A stretch of DNA of 64,000 bases from Sediminicola sp963974715 (GCA_963974715.1 CAXBDK010000004.1:62001-126000); one strand, 5' to 3'; positions 1-9,587 are shown, counted from the stretch's first letter. Made by a program: numbers and translations. Notes: generated by a model not told the origin, from the sequence alone.

Positions 1-126
1 CATAATACCTTTGAAGATCCCCAAACGATCCAACCAAGATCCTTTAAGGATTTTACCTTCAAAAAAGGGGTGGTAGAAGTGAAAATGCCTCCCTTTTCAG
101 TAATCGTTATGGAAGGGGCACGCTAA
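1..126 (+). CDS. Alpha-L-arabinofuranosidase (GH51), C-terminal fragment
   Basis: An open frame runs from the left edge to a TAA at 124-126 and codes for 41 residues. The end contains a basic stretch followed by VEVKMPPFSVIVMEGA, which is the last beta-strand pattern (LPPYSVVVL-type) of GH51 arabinofuranosidases. The neighbouring complete GH51 ends in a similar ILPPYSFTVVRI. The 5' part lies outside the window. It is the first visible gene of the arabinose operon and lies 45 bp upstream of the second GH51. The family call rests on this short tail plus context, so it is probable but not certain. Confidence 0.65.
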   Translation, partial: HNTFEDPQTIQPRSFKDFTFKKGVVEVKMPPFSVIVMEGAR

Positions 127-171
127 ATATAGGGTGATGACCATACCCGCTTACATATCCATTGATCGACC

Positions 172-2163
172 ATGAAGAATAAAATGTATTGTTACCTACC
201 CATATTCGCCTTTTTTTTGCTGGGATACCCTAATGGGTACTCCCAGACCATCACCATGGAAGTGGATATGTCGGAAATCGTAAGTGAGGTACAACCTACC
301 ATGTACGGGGTATTTTTTGAGGACATCAATTTTGCCGCTGACGGGGGACTGTATGCGGAAATGATCAAAAACAGGTCGTTTGAATTTGCCGAACCCAAAA
401 TGGGATGGTCCGAACCCAATAGTGACCGACATTCCCTTAACAACGGTTCAGGAATGGCATCGGTCATAAAATATCCCGGCGAAAGCAGCAATCACAACTA
501 TTTGGGCATCACGGTAAAAAACGATCAGGGATATTCCCTTATCAACGAAGGTTTTAGGGGAATGGGAATCAAAAAGGACGCCTTATACGACCTTTCATTT
601 ATGGCATCCACTTCCCAAGGATCCTTTAGCGGGCTTGCGGTACATTTTCTGGATGGGGAAGGCAATATTGTGGGCGGGGCGGACATTCCCATTCAAGCGG
701 GAAAGGATTGGAAAAAGCACACGGCACAAATAAAGGCGGAAGCCACCGTTGCCAAGTCTCGTTTGCGGATCACGTTCAAGGGAACGGGGACCTTCAATCT
801 GGATATGGTGTCCCTATTTCCCAAAGACACTTGGAGGGGGCGGAAAAATGGCCTTCGAAAGGACCTTGTACAACTTCTTTACGACCTTGACCCAGGTTTT
901 CTCAGATTTCCCGGAGGCTGTATCGTAGAGGGAAGGACCTTGGCAAAACGATACCAATGGAAAAAAACGGTGGGACCGGTAGCCGATAGGGAAATACTGG
1001 TAAACCGTTGGAATACGGAATTCTCACATAGGCCCACCCCCGATTACTTCCAAAGTTTTGGTATTGGTTTCTTTGAATATTTTCAACTGTCCGAAGACTT
1101 GGGAGCGGAACCTTTGCCCATACTCAGCTGTGGAATGGCCTGCCAGTTCAATACGGGGGAACTGGTGCCCATGGAAGAACTAGATCCCTATGTACAGGAT
1201 GCGCTGGACCTTATCGAGTTCGCCAATGGTTCTTTGGACACCCCATGGGGCAAGGTTCGGGAGGAAATGGGGCACCCGGCCCCTTTTAATCTAAAATTTA
1301 TAGGGGTAGGAAACGAGCAATGGGGACCGGAATATATAGAACGCTTTAAAGTGTTCGAAAAGGCGATAAGGGATAAATTTCCGCAGATAACCATTGTGTC
1401 GGGCAGCGGCCCCTTTCCCGACGGGGATTATTTTGAGTATGGGCTGCAGGAACTCAAAAGGTTAAACGCCCAATTGGTGGACGAGCATTATTACCGGGGG
1501 CCAGAGTGGTTCAGGAAAAATGCTGCCCGTTATGACGATTATGATCGTAACGGCCCTAAAATATTTGCGGGGGAATACGCCGCCCAGAGCGTGGCCACTG
1601 CAAGTCCCCTAAACAGGAACAATTGGGAATGTGCATTATCCGAGGCCGCTTTCATGACCGGCCTTGAGAGAAATGCCGAAGTGGTGCACCTAACTTCCTA
1701 TGCCCCTTTGATGGCACACGAGGAGGGGTGGCAATGGACGCCCGACCTCATCTGGTTCAATAACCTGGAAAGTTATGGCACCGCCAACTACTATGTACAA
1801 AAGATGTTTTCTACCCACAGGGGTTCACATGTGGTCCCCATTACGAGGAACAAACTTCCCCTTACGGGACAGGACCAATTGTTCGCTTCTGCCGTTAAGG
1901 AAAGGGATTCCAATGAACTGTTCGTTAAACTGGTGAATACGGGCGATATGGAAATGGCCACCAATGTAAAGATCAAAGGTGGAAAGGTCGCCCCACGGGC
2001 CCGCCTGATCAGAATGCAGAACGATCAACTTGAAGCCGTCAATTCCTTCGGGGAACCTAAAAATATTGGTCCACAGGAAAGCGAGGCAGCTATGAAAGGT
2101 AACACCTTGCCCCTTATATTGCCCCCGTATTCCTTTACCGTGGTTCGGATAGGCACCAAATAA
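172..2163 (+). CDS. Secreted alpha-L-arabinofuranosidase, GH51
   Basis: Releases terminal L-arabinofuranosyl groups from arabinan or arabinoxylan, giving free L-arabinose for the isomerase pathway encoded just downstream. The 663-residue protein begins with a signal peptide (hydrophobic residues about 8-20, ending near GYSQ), so it acts in the periplasm or outside. The GH51 clan A motifs are visible: GVGNEQWG with the acid/base Glu about 382, and FAGEYAAQS with the nucleophile Glu about 468. A jelly-roll domain precedes the barrel and the chain ends with the beta-sandwich typical of the family. It sits between another GH51 tail and araB on the same strand. Substrate preference cannot be read from the sequence. 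Confidence 0.92.
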   Translation: MKNKMYCYLPIFAFFLLGYPNGYSQTITMEVDMSEIVSEVQPTMYGVFFEDINFAADGGLYAEMIKNRSFEFAEPKMGWSEPNSDRHSLNNGSGMASVIKYPGESSNHNYLGITVKNDQGYSLINEGFRGMGIKKDALYDLSFMASTSQGSFSGLAVHFLDGEGNIVGGADIPIQAGKDWKKHTAQIKAEATVAKSRLRITFKGTGTFNLDMVSLFPKDTWRGRKNGLRKDLVQLLYDLDPGFLRFPGGCIVEGRTLAKRYQWKKTVGPVADREILVNRWNTEFSHRPTPDYFQSFGIGFFEYFQLSEDLGAEPLPILSCGMACQFNTGELVPMEELDPYVQDALDLIEFANGSLDTPWGKVREEMGHPAPFNLKFIGVGNEQWGPEYIERFKVFEKAIRDKFPQITIVSGSGPFPDGDYFEYGLQELKRLNAQLVDEHYYRGPEWFRKNAARYDDYDRNGPKIFAGEYAAQSVATASPLNRNNWECALSEAAFMTGLERNAEVVHLTSYAPLMAHEEGWQWTPDLIWFNNLESYGTANYYVQKMFSTHRGSHVVPITRNKLPLTGQDQLFASAVKERDSNELFVKLVNTGDMEMATNVKIKGGKVAPRARLIRMQNDQLEAVNSFGEPKNIGPQESEAAMKGNTLPLILPPYSFTVVRIGTK

Positions 2164-2170
2164 AAAAATA

Positions 2171-2189
2171 AAGTGTCACAAAAACACTT
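2171..2189. promoter_or_regulatory. Short inverted repeat between GH51 and araB
   Basis: AAGTGT at 2171-2176 is repeated inverted as ACACTT at 2184-2189 with a 7-nt A-rich spacer, a few bases after the GH51 stop and about 65 bp before araB. It could be a weak hairpin or an operator for a sugar-responsive regulator. No regulator gene lies in the window to pair with it. Confidence 0.25.
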
Positions 2190-2253
2190 ATGAAAAATTA
2201 TTATATTCGGTCAACTCTTTTAGGGAAAGGTTTGCCGTAACCTACGTACAAAA

Positions 2254-3957
2254 TTGAATTCTGTGAAAAAATATGTGATTGGGCTGGATTACGGGACAGA
2301 CTCCGTAAGGGCCGTTTTATTGGATACCGAAAATGGCCAAGAAATGGCATCTGCGGTGCATTGGTACCAGCGCTGGAAGGAAAAGGCCTATTGCAATGCC
2401 TCCCTCAACCAGTTCAGGCAGCACCCGCTCGACCATTTGGAGGGCTTGGAAATTACCATTAAAAAAGTAGTGGGGAGCAGCGGGGTGGATCCCACGGAAA
2501 TAAAGGCCATCTGTATCGATACTACGGGCTCCTCCCCCGTTCCCGTCTCCGTGGATGGTGTTCCGTTGGCCCTTGTAAAGGGTTTTGAAGATAATCCCAA
2601 TGCCATGATGGTGCTATGGAAAGACCATACCGCCATAGCCGAGGCAAACGAAATCAATACCCTTGCCTCCACATGGGGCGGCACCAATTTCACCAAATAT
2701 GAAGGGGGCATTTATTCCTCTGAATGGTTTTGGGCAAAAATTCTCCACATCGTACGCGAGGACCCCAGCATCAGAAATGCGGCCCATACTTGGATGGAGC
2801 ACTGCGATCTGATGACCTATCTCCTGATCGAAAACAAAGACCTTTCCTCCTTTAAAAGAAGTAGGTGCGCCGCCGGCCATAAGGCCATGTGGCATACGGA
2901 TTGGGACGGACTTCCCGCAGCGGAATTTCTTTCCCAATTAGACCCGTATCTCTCCACCTTGGCAACGCGGCTCTACACGGAAACCTATACTTCCGACAAG
3001 GCAGCGGGTACCCTTAGCGCGGATTGGGCAAAAAAATTGGGTCTAACCACCGATACCGTAGTGGCCGTAGGTACTTTTGATGCACATGCGGGCGCTATCG
3101 GTGCGAAAATAGAGGAACATACCTTGGTGCGCGTAATGGGCACGTCTACCTGTGATATTCTGGTATCCGCCAAGGACATCCTGGGCAACAATACGGTGAA
3201 AGGCATCTGTGGACAAGTGGACGGATCTGTTATTCCGGGCCTGATCGGACTGGAAGCGGGACAGTCGGCCTTTGGAGATCTTTTGGCATGGTTCAAGGAC
3301 CTACTCTCTTGGCCCATTGACCATCTGGTACTATCTTCCAATATCCTAACATTGGAACAGAAGGAACGGTTAAAAGAAGAAATTGAGGATAATTTTATAC
3401 AGAAACTTACCGAAGGGGCACAGTTGGTTCCCCTTTCGGAAAGCGTTCCCACGGCCTTGGACTGGATCAATGGCCGAAGGACCCCGGATGCGGACCAAGA
3501 ACTGAAAAGTGCCCTAATGGATCTTTCCTTGGGTACCACGGCCCCACATATCTTTAAGGCACTGGTCAATGCAATTTGTTTTGGATCCAAAATAATAGTG
3601 GACCGCTTTGTGGAAGAAGGTGTCCCGATAAAACAAGTGATCGGTATCGGGGGCGTTGCCCGTAAATCCCCATTTATAATGCAGACATTGGCCAACGTGC
3701 TCAATATGCCGATAAAGGTAGCTGCCTCAGATCAGGCCCCTGCCCTGGGAGCGGCCATATATGCTGCGGTTGCCGCAGGGATCTATCCCAATGTAATGGA
3801 AGCCAGTAAAAAAATAGGCAGTGATTTTGAAGCAGAGTATTTCCCAGAACCGGAGTCGGTAGCCGATTATAAGATACATTTGGATTCATATAAACAACTG
3901 GGACGGTTTATAGAGACCATCAGTGCCAAAAGACAACAACATGGACAGCAGTTATAA
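2254..3957 (+). CDS. araB: L-ribulokinase AraB
   Basis: Phosphorylates L-ribulose to L-ribulose 5-phosphate in the cytoplasm, the second step of L-arabinose catabolism. FGGY-family kinase of normal length (567 aa). The N-terminal GLDYGTDSVRAVLLD phosphate loop, the central MGTSTCDILVS motif and the C-terminal ATPase segment (GIGGVARKSPFIMQ then DQAPALGAAIYAA) are all present. There is no ATG near the N-terminus: translation starts at TTG 2254 or GTG 2263, both just ahead of the conserved KKYVIGLDYGTDS. The 3' end overlaps araD by 17 bp, consistent with translational coupling. Confidence 0.95.
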   Translation: MNSVKKYVIGLDYGTDSVRAVLLDTENGQEMASAVHWYQRWKEKAYCNASLNQFRQHPLDHLEGLEITIKKVVGSSGVDPTEIKAICIDTTGSSPVPVSVDGVPLALVKGFEDNPNAMMVLWKDHTAIAEANEINTLASTWGGTNFTKYEGGIYSSEWFWAKILHIVREDPSIRNAAHTWMEHCDLMTYLLIENKDLSSFKRSRCAAGHKAMWHTDWDGLPAAEFLSQLDPYLSTLATRLYTETYTSDKAAGTLSADWAKKLGLTTDTVVAVGTFDAHAGAIGAKIEEHTLVRVMGTSTCDILVSAKDILGNNTVKGICGQVDGSVIPGLIGLEAGQSAFGDLLAWFKDLLSWPIDHLVLSSNILTLEQKERLKEEIEDNFIQKLTEGAQLVPLSESVPTALDWINGRRTPDADQELKSALMDLSLGTTAPHIFKALVNAICFGSKIIVDRFVEEGVPIKQVIGIGGVARKSPFIMQTLANVLNMPIKVAASDQAPALGAAIYAAVAAGIYPNVMEASKKIGSDFEAEYFPEPESVADYKIHLDSYKQLGRFIETISAKRQQHGQQL

Positions 3958-4642
3958 AGAATTGAAACGTGAGTGCTATGAGGCCAATATGCAGCTTGAT
4001 GCACTGGGCCTGGTAATCTATACCTTCGGGAACGTAAGTGCGGTGGACCGAAAAAAAGGGGTCTTTGCCATCAAGCCAAGTGGGGTTCCCTATGCAGAAC
4101 TGGGCCCAGAGGATATTGTGGTACTGGATTATGAAAACAATATAATAGAGGGAAATATGAGACCCTCATCCGATACCAAAACGCACGCTTTCCTGTATAA
4201 AAATTGGCCGGACCTGGGCGGTATTGCCCATACCCATTCCACCTATTCCGTAGCGTGGGCCCAAGCCCAAAGGGACATCCCCATTTTCGGGACTACGCAT
4301 GCGGACCACCTTACCGTGGATATTCCCTGTGCCCCCCCTATGGACGATTCCCTTATTGTGGGCAATTATGAGCACAATACGGGCATACAGATAGTGGACT
4401 GCTTTAAACAAAGACAGATTTCCCCTGTGGAAGTGGAGATGGTCCTGTTGGGCAACCATGGTCCATTTTGTTGGGGCAGGACCGCTGCCAAGGCCGTCTA
4501 TAACAGTAAGGTTCTGGAAGAAGTGGCCAGAATGGCGTTATTGACCCTTCAGATAAATCCGAACGCTCCCCGGTTAAAAGAATCCCTGATCAAAAAACAC
4601 TACGAACGTAAACATGGCACAGATGCCTATTACGGTCAATGA
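3941..4642 (+). CDS. araD: L-ribulose-5-phosphate 4-epimerase AraD
   Basis: Converts L-ribulose 5-phosphate to D-xylulose 5-phosphate, linking arabinose to the pentose phosphate pathway. Class II aldolase/epimerase fold, 233 residues. Zinc-binding histidines are seen in the segment HTHSTYSVAWAQ and in LLGNHGPF; the substrate motif GNVSAVD and the serines of PSSDTKTH are also present. I chose ATG 3941 (MDSSYKEL) rather than the in-frame GTG at 3923 because it gives the usual N-terminus. It overlaps the araB stop by 17 bp and is followed by araA, forming a tight araBDA unit. Confidence 0.95.
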   Translation: MDSSYKELKRECYEANMQLDALGLVIYTFGNVSAVDRKKGVFAIKPSGVPYAELGPEDIVVLDYENNIIEGNMRPSSDTKTHAFLYKNWPDLGGIAHTHSTYSVAWAQAQRDIPIFGTTHADHLTVDIPCAPPMDDSLIVGNYEHNTGIQIVDCFKQRQISPVEVEMVLLGNHGPFCWGRTAAKAVYNSKVLEEVARMALLTLQINPNAPRLKESLIKKHYERKHGTDAYYGQ

Positions 4643-4664
4643 ATTATATCCAAATCAAATATTA

Positions 4665-6173
4665 ATGACAACAATTGTACAGAAAGAGATCTGGTTTGTA
4701 ACCGGAAGTCAACATTTATACGGGCCCGAAACCTTGGCCCAAGTGGCCAACAACTCAAGGGAAGTGGCAAAAGGATTGGATGCATCGTCCCATATTCCCA
4801 TAAAAATAGTCTACAAGGATATAGTTACCACTTCGGATGAGATCACCAACGTCTGTCTGGCCGCCAATACACAGGCCAGCTGTATTGGGATCATCACTTG
4901 GATGCACACCTTCTCGCCCGCCAAGATGTGGATAGCGGGACTATCACTTTTAAAGAAACCGCTGTGCCATCTCCATACCCAGTTCAATGCGGAAATTCCG
5001 TGGGGAAACATAGACATGGACTTTATGAACCTCAACCAATCGGCCCACGGAGATAGGGAATTTGGATTTATGATGTCCCGCATGCGCAAAAAAAGAAAGG
5101 TTGTCGTAGGGCACTGGAAAGAGGACCGGGTACAAAAAAAATTGGGTATATGGTCCCGCGTGGCCCTTGGTTGGGACGAGCTACAACATTTAAAAGTGGC
5201 ACGTATAGGCGACAATATGCGGGAGGTTGCCGTGACCGAGGGCGATAAGGTTGCGGCCCAGTTGCGTTTTGGGATGTCGGTAAACGGATATGGCCCTTCA
5301 GAAGTTGAAAAACACATAAATGCGGTCTCCGAACCGGATTTAAACCGACTTTTGGATGAATACGGGTCCACCTACAACCTATCCCCTTCCCTACAAGTGG
5401 ACGGGGGCAGTCGCGCTTCCTTGGTGGAGGCCGCCAGGATAGAACTTGGCCTGCGCAGTTTTTTGGATGAGGGCGGTTTTAAGGCCTTTACGGATACTTT
5501 TGAAAATTTGGGCGAACTAAAACAGTTACCGGGAATTGCCGTTCAGCGATTGATGGCCGATGGGTATGGTTTTGGGGGTGAGGGCGATTGGAAAACGGCA
5601 GCGCTGCTTCGGACCATGAAGGTCATGGCCCAAGGCCTGGAAGGCGGAACTTCCTTTATGGAGGACTATACGTACCACTTTACCCCGCAGGGTTCTTATG
5701 TATTGGGGTCCCATATGTTGGAAATATGCCCCTCCATAGCCGACGCAAGACCGAGCTGTGAGGTCCATCCCCTTGGCATAGGCGGAAAGGAAGATCCCGT
5801 GCGTTTGGTTTTTGGTTCCCCAGCGGGAAATGCCCTGAACGCCTCCCTGATCGATATGGGGAATAGGTTCAGGCTCATAGTGAACGAGGTTGAGGCCGTA
5901 AAACCGGAACAAGACCTTCCCAAACTTCCCGTTGCAAGGGTCTTGTGGGATGCGAAACCCTCTTTGGATATCGCCGCCACCACTTGGATACTTGCCGGGG
6001 GCGCACACCACACTGTCTATAGCCAGTCCCTTACAACGGAATATATGGAGGACTTTGCGGATATTGCGGGAATAGAACTATTGGTAATAGACGAGAGGAC
6101 CACCATAAGGGACTTTAAGGATAAATTAAATGCCAATGAGGCTTACTACCATCTCTTTCAACACGGATTTTAA
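4665..6173 (+). CDS. araA: L-arabinose isomerase AraA
   Basis: Interconverts L-arabinose and L-ribulose, the first intracellular step of the pathway. The 502-residue length fits the family. ATG 4665 is preferred over the in-frame ATG 4614, which lies inside araD, because it places the diagnostic KEIWFVTGSQHLYG about eight residues in. Metal and catalytic residues are visible: Glu in GGEGDWKTAA, Glu in MEDYTYHF, His in SHMLEICPS and His in GGAHHTVYSQ. It starts 22 bp after the araD stop and is clearly in the same operon. Confidence 0.96.
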   Translation: MTTIVQKEIWFVTGSQHLYGPETLAQVANNSREVAKGLDASSHIPIKIVYKDIVTTSDEITNVCLAANTQASCIGIITWMHTFSPAKMWIAGLSLLKKPLCHLHTQFNAEIPWGNIDMDFMNLNQSAHGDREFGFMMSRMRKKRKVVVGHWKEDRVQKKLGIWSRVALGWDELQHLKVARIGDNMREVAVTEGDKVAAQLRFGMSVNGYGPSEVEKHINAVSEPDLNRLLDEYGSTYNLSPSLQVDGGSRASLVEAARIELGLRSFLDEGGFKAFTDTFENLGELKQLPGIAVQRLMADGYGFGGEGDWKTAALLRTMKVMAQGLEGGTSFMEDYTYHFTPQGSYVLGSHMLEICPSIADARPSCEVHPLGIGGKEDPVRLVFGSPAGNALNASLIDMGNRFRLIVNEVEAVKPEQDLPKLPVARVLWDAKPSLDIAATTWILAGGAHHTVYSQSLTTEYMEDFADIAGIELLVIDERTTIRDFKDKLNANEAYYHLFQHGF

Positions 6174-6232
6174 ATAGAACTCTTTTAGACTTTTTCAATT
6201 GGCTAAATGAGTTCATAACCATAAATTTAGGA

Positions 6233-7426
6233 ATGATGAAAAAACCAAAAAAAATGCTTTACGGTCTGTTGTTGCTGGCCCTTTGTACGGCAAACCTTAA
6301 CTGTAAGGGCAAAAAGGAAAACGATATGAAAGATACCCCGAACGACAACACCGCCCCCAAAACAGCGGCAACCATTTCAAAGAACGATTTTGGGGAGACC
6401 GCGGACGGAACAAAGGTGGATCGTTATACCCTTGCCAATGGAAAAGGTATGGAAGTGGACATCATTACCTATGGTGGCATCATTACCTCCCTAAAGACCG
6501 CCGATAGGGAGGGGAAGTACGATGATGTGGTCCTGGGCTTCGATTCCCTTTCGGGCTACCTTGATGGACATCCCTACTTTGGGGCCCTAATTGGACGGTA
6601 TGGCAACCGTATAGCCAATGCCAAATTTGAATTGGACGGAAAATCCTATTCCCTTGCCGCCAATGATGGGCCCAACCACTTACATGGGGGCGAAAAAGGT
6701 TTTGATAAGGTGGTCTGGAATGCCAGGGAAGTAAAAGGGGACAGTTCCGTTTCCTTGGTACTTAGCTATTTAAGCAAGGATATGGAAGAAGGGTATCCAG
6801 GAAATTTGGAAACCAAGGTAACGTATACACTTGACAGGGACAATTCCCTGGAAGTTCTCTATGAGGCCACCACGGATAAGAAAACCGTCATAAACCTCAC
6901 CCAACATTCCTATTTCAACCTTTCCGGGGATTTTTCGCAAACCATTCTGGACCACGAGGTAATGATAAATGCGGGCACTTTTCTACCCGTTAACAATACC
7001 CTGATCCCAACTGGGGAATTGAGGAAGGTAGAAGGGACCCCTTTTGATTTTAGGAAATTTAAAGCCGTTGGCAAAGAATTGGAAGATGGGGACGACCAGC
7101 TTAAAAAGGGACTGGGTTACGACCATTGCTGGGTTCTGACAGATCGGGATTCCGGTCTTAAAATGGCCGCTGCGGCCCATCATCCCAAAAGTGGAAGGCT
7201 TTTGGAAGTATTTACGACCGAACCGGCCATACAGTTCTATACAGGAAACTTTTTGGACGGCACCCTTACCGCAAAAGGGGGCGGCACTTATGCCAAAAGG
7301 ACCGGACTATGCTTGGAAACCCAACATTATCCGGATTCGCCCAACCAACAAAGCTTCCCATCCGTAACCTTGGAACCGGGAGAAGGTTACAGCTCCAAAA
7401 CGATCTTTAAATTCTCCACAAAATAG
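6233..7426 (+). CDS. galM: Aldose 1-epimerase (mutarotase) lipoprotein
   Basis: Interconverts alpha and beta anomers of aldoses, here probably helping arabinose or galactose enter the transporter or isomerase. 397 residues. The N-terminus is a lipoprotein signal (LLLLALCTANLNC, lipid-carrying Cys about 24) followed by a charged linker, so the enzyme sits in the periplasm. Galactose mutarotase motifs are seen: GRYGNRIANAKF, NDGPNHLHGG, NLTQHSYFNLSG with the catalytic His, and the acidic LETQHYPDSPN near the end. The start may be ATG 6233 or 6236. It lies 59 bp after araA and 4 bp before the symporter. Confidence 0.93.
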   Translation: MMKKPKKMLYGLLLLALCTANLNCKGKKENDMKDTPNDNTAPKTAATISKNDFGETADGTKVDRYTLANGKGMEVDIITYGGIITSLKTADREGKYDDVVLGFDSLSGYLDGHPYFGALIGRYGNRIANAKFELDGKSYSLAANDGPNHLHGGEKGFDKVVWNAREVKGDSSVSLVLSYLSKDMEEGYPGNLETKVTYTLDRDNSLEVLYEATTDKKTVINLTQHSYFNLSGDFSQTILDHEVMINAGTFLPVNNTLIPTGELRKVEGTPFDFRKFKAVGKELEDGDDQLKKGLGYDHCWVLTDRDSGLKMAAAAHHPKSGRLLEVFTTEPAIQFYTGNFLDGTLTAKGGGTYAKRTGLCLETQHYPDSPNQQSFPSVTLEPGEGYSSKTIFKFSTK

Positions 7427-7430
7427 CGCT

Positions 7431-9050
7431 ATGCAAACACTTGATTTACTGGATTGGGTATCCATCGCCCTCTATTTTCTTGTCCTGATCGGAATAGCCG
7501 TTTGGGTAATCCGAAAAAAACAGGACAATACGGAAGATTATTTCCTTGCAGGCAGAAATGTGGGATGGTTCGTAGTGGGGGCATCCATTTTTGCCTCCAA
7601 TATTGGATCTGAGCACGTAGTGGGACTTGCTGGTGCGGGTGCGGGCAACAAACTGCCCATGTTGATATATGAGATACAGGCATGGGTGGTACTTATCCTG
7701 GGATGGGTATTTTTACCTTTTTATGCCCGGAGCAATGTTTTTACAATGCCGGAATTTCTGGAAAAGCGTTTTGATGCGCGCTCCCGTTGGATCTTGTCCG
7801 TATTCTCCATCATAGCATATGTACTTACCAAAATTTCGGTGACCATCTATGCGGGCGGTGTAGTGGTATCTGCACTGTTGGGGATCGACTTCTGGACCGG
7901 GGCCATCGCCACGGTAGTCCTTACCGGGGTGTATACCGTTGTTGGGGGCATGCGTGCCGTAGTCTATACCGAGACCTTACAGGCCATTATACTCGTGATC
8001 GGGGCGGCGGCACTTACCTTTATCGGACTGGATCATGTAGGAGGATGGCAAAGTATGAAGGAAACCGTCACCCCCGAATATTTAAATATGTGGCGTTCCG
8101 CTTCCGACCCAGATTTTCCATGGCCCACCCTGTTCATTACGAGTACCATTGTGGGTATCTGGTACTGGTGTACCGACCAGTATATTGTACAACGTACCCT
8201 GACCGCAAGAAATATTAAGGAAGGTAGACGGGGGACCATCTTCGGTGCCCTTTTAAAACTGCTGCCCGTCTTTCTCTTCTTGATCCCAGGTGTGATCGCA
8301 CTTACCCTTAAAATGAGGGGAGAACTGCATTGGGACAGCCCTGATCAGGCCTTTCCCGTACTTATGAGCAATTTATTGCCCTCTGGATTAAGGGGATTGG
8401 TGGCCGCTGGGCTGCTGGCTGCACTGATGAGTTCCCTGGCATCCGTATTCAATTCCTGTTCGACCCTTTTTACGGTGGACATCTATAAAAAACTCCTGCC
8501 CCATACCGCTGAAAAAAAATTGGTGCGTACGGGGCAGATCGCAACGGTGATCGTGGTGATCATCGGGATCATCTGGATCCCCATCATGGCAAATATTTCC
8601 GGGGTCCTTTACGAATACCTGCAAAAGGTACAATCCTACATTGCACCCCCGATCACCGCCGTTTTCCTTATGGGGATCTTTTATAAAAGGATTAGTGCCC
8701 AAGGTGCTTTTGTGACCCTGATCGTGGGTTTTGTGGTAGGGGCATTAAGGATCATCCTAGAGCTGGTCAAGGGTTCCCTTGATCCCGATGGTTTTTGGTT
8801 CAAACTGGGGGATATGAACTTCCTGACATTTGGTGCCTGGTTTTTCCTTTTCTGTATTGTCCTCACTATTGTGGTAAGTCTGATGACCAAGGCTCCCGCT
8901 GAGGAAAAAGTAAGAAATTTGGCCTTCGGTGCCATTACGGATGAAGAAAAAGTAAAAAACAGAAACAGTTATAACTGGGTGGACGTGGCCATCTCGGTTA
9001 TTGTGGTTGCCATCGTCATTGCGGTCATGATTTTCTTTAACGGCAAATAA
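7431..9050 (+). CDS. Sodium/solute symporter (SSS family), probable arabinose transporter
   Basis: Inner-membrane SSS-family (SGLT-type) permease of 539 residues with about 13-14 hydrophobic helices. Family features include DYFLAGRNVGWFVVGASIFASNIGSEH near the N-terminus, with the serines and asparagines of the Na+ site, and the later conserved RRGTIFGALLKLLPVFLFLIPG region. The gene starts 4 bp after the mutarotase stop and is the last intact gene of the arabinose operon, which suggests it imports the arabinose released by the GH51 enzymes. Sugar specificity is inferred from context only; galactose or xylose are possible. Confidence 0.88.
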   Translation: MQTLDLLDWVSIALYFLVLIGIAVWVIRKKQDNTEDYFLAGRNVGWFVVGASIFASNIGSEHVVGLAGAGAGNKLPMLIYEIQAWVVLILGWVFLPFYARSNVFTMPEFLEKRFDARSRWILSVFSIIAYVLTKISVTIYAGGVVVSALLGIDFWTGAIATVVLTGVYTVVGGMRAVVYTETLQAIILVIGAAALTFIGLDHVGGWQSMKETVTPEYLNMWRSASDPDFPWPTLFITSTIVGIWYWCTDQYIVQRTLTARNIKEGRRGTIFGALLKLLPVFLFLIPGVIALTLKMRGELHWDSPDQAFPVLMSNLLPSGLRGLVAAGLLAALMSSLASVFNSCSTLFTVDIYKKLLPHTAEKKLVRTGQIATVIVVIIGIIWIPIMANISGVLYEYLQKVQSYIAPPITAVFLMGIFYKRISAQGAFVTLIVGFVVGALRIILELVKGSLDPDGFWFKLGDMNFLTFGAWFFLFCIVLTIVVSLMTKAPAEEKVRNLAFGAITDEEKVKNRNSYNWVDVAISVIVVAIVIAVMIFFNGK

Positions 9051-9064
9051 GACAGATACTTATA

Positions 9065-9362
9065 ATAAAGGTTATTATCGATACGGCAAATCCAAAGGAT
9101 ATTCATGAGGCCCAGATGTTGGGTATCCTGGACGGCGCGACCACCGATCATCCTTCCCGTAATGGCCAAAGAAGGCATACTGGGGAAGGAAAATATCCCA
9201 AAAATACTATTCGGATAACTGTGAACTGGTCGATCGAGTTAAAACTGGGGCCGACTTTAAGACCGGACCGCTTACTGTCATTGAAGGCGCATTAAAACAT
9301 CCATTGAGGGATAGCGGGCGGCCAAATTCCTTGAAGATGACAAATCATTTGACGGTAAGTAA
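9065..9362 (+). pseudogene. Transaldolase remnant (large internal deletion, frameshifts)
   Basis: Reading across frames, the stretch keeps both ends of a small (about 215 aa) transaldolase or fructose-6-phosphate aldolase. The front reads VIIDTANPKDIHEAQMLG then ILDGATTD, continues after a shift as MAKEGILGKENI, and then YSDNCELVD. It joins directly to a family-like C-terminus KTGADFKTGPLTVIEGAL, then KHPLRDSG and a final AKFLEDDKSFDGK before TAA. Roughly the middle 130 residues are missing, and the start codon position is ATA (9065). It follows the symporter by 14 bp in the operon direction, so it was probably the last gene of the arabinose operon. Confidence 0.82.
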
Positions 9363-9378
9363 GGAGTATATCAATACA

Positions 9379-9416
9379 AATGGGACATTTCCTTATATCT
9401 CAGGAAATGTCCCATT
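9379..9416 (+). terminator. Perfect 14-bp hairpin after the arabinose operon
   Basis: AATGGGACATTTCC (9379-9392) and its exact reverse complement (9403-9416) surround a 10-nt loop, 16 bp after the transaldolase remnant stop. There is no long T-run, so termination or 3'-end stabilisation is inferred from position and stem strength. Confidence 0.6.
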
Positions 9417-9491
9417 CGCTTTGATGATCCCGAGGAGATTTTTGAGGAAACCCTCCAGTAGGCCCTAAACCATATCCGGAACGGAAAGCAG

Positions 9492-9587
9492 GTCAACAAC
9501 CTCGGGGCAAGCCCGCGAGGCATAGGGGGAAACTTAAATAACATTTCGACGCAAGCGTCGGAGCATTTAAATCTCGATTATCGAGTA
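9492..9587. repeat. Intergenic repeat element, copy 1 (three small hairpins)
   Basis: Resembles 43760-43866. Common landmarks in order are GTCAAC, a CGGRGCAAGCYCGC hairpin core, ACATTTCGAC, and TTAAATCTCGATTATCGAGTA. In this copy the first hairpin is CCTCGGGGC/GCCCGCGAGG (one bulge), the second is the perfect CGACGC-AA-GCGTCG (9547-9560), and the third is CTCGAT-T-ATCGAG (9573-9585). No coding potential. It lies in the roughly 310-bp gap between the operon terminator and the next small gene; nothing else was recognised there. Confidence 0.6.

Noticed and set aside
2985..3704. 239-residue minus-strand frame inside araB
   Set aside because: Shadow of a long real gene; composition is that of an antisense frame, with no family match.
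9492..9587. CRISPR array or tRNA
   Set aside because: Three hairpins occur, but there are no regularly spaced repeats and no tRNA cloverleaf or CCA end.
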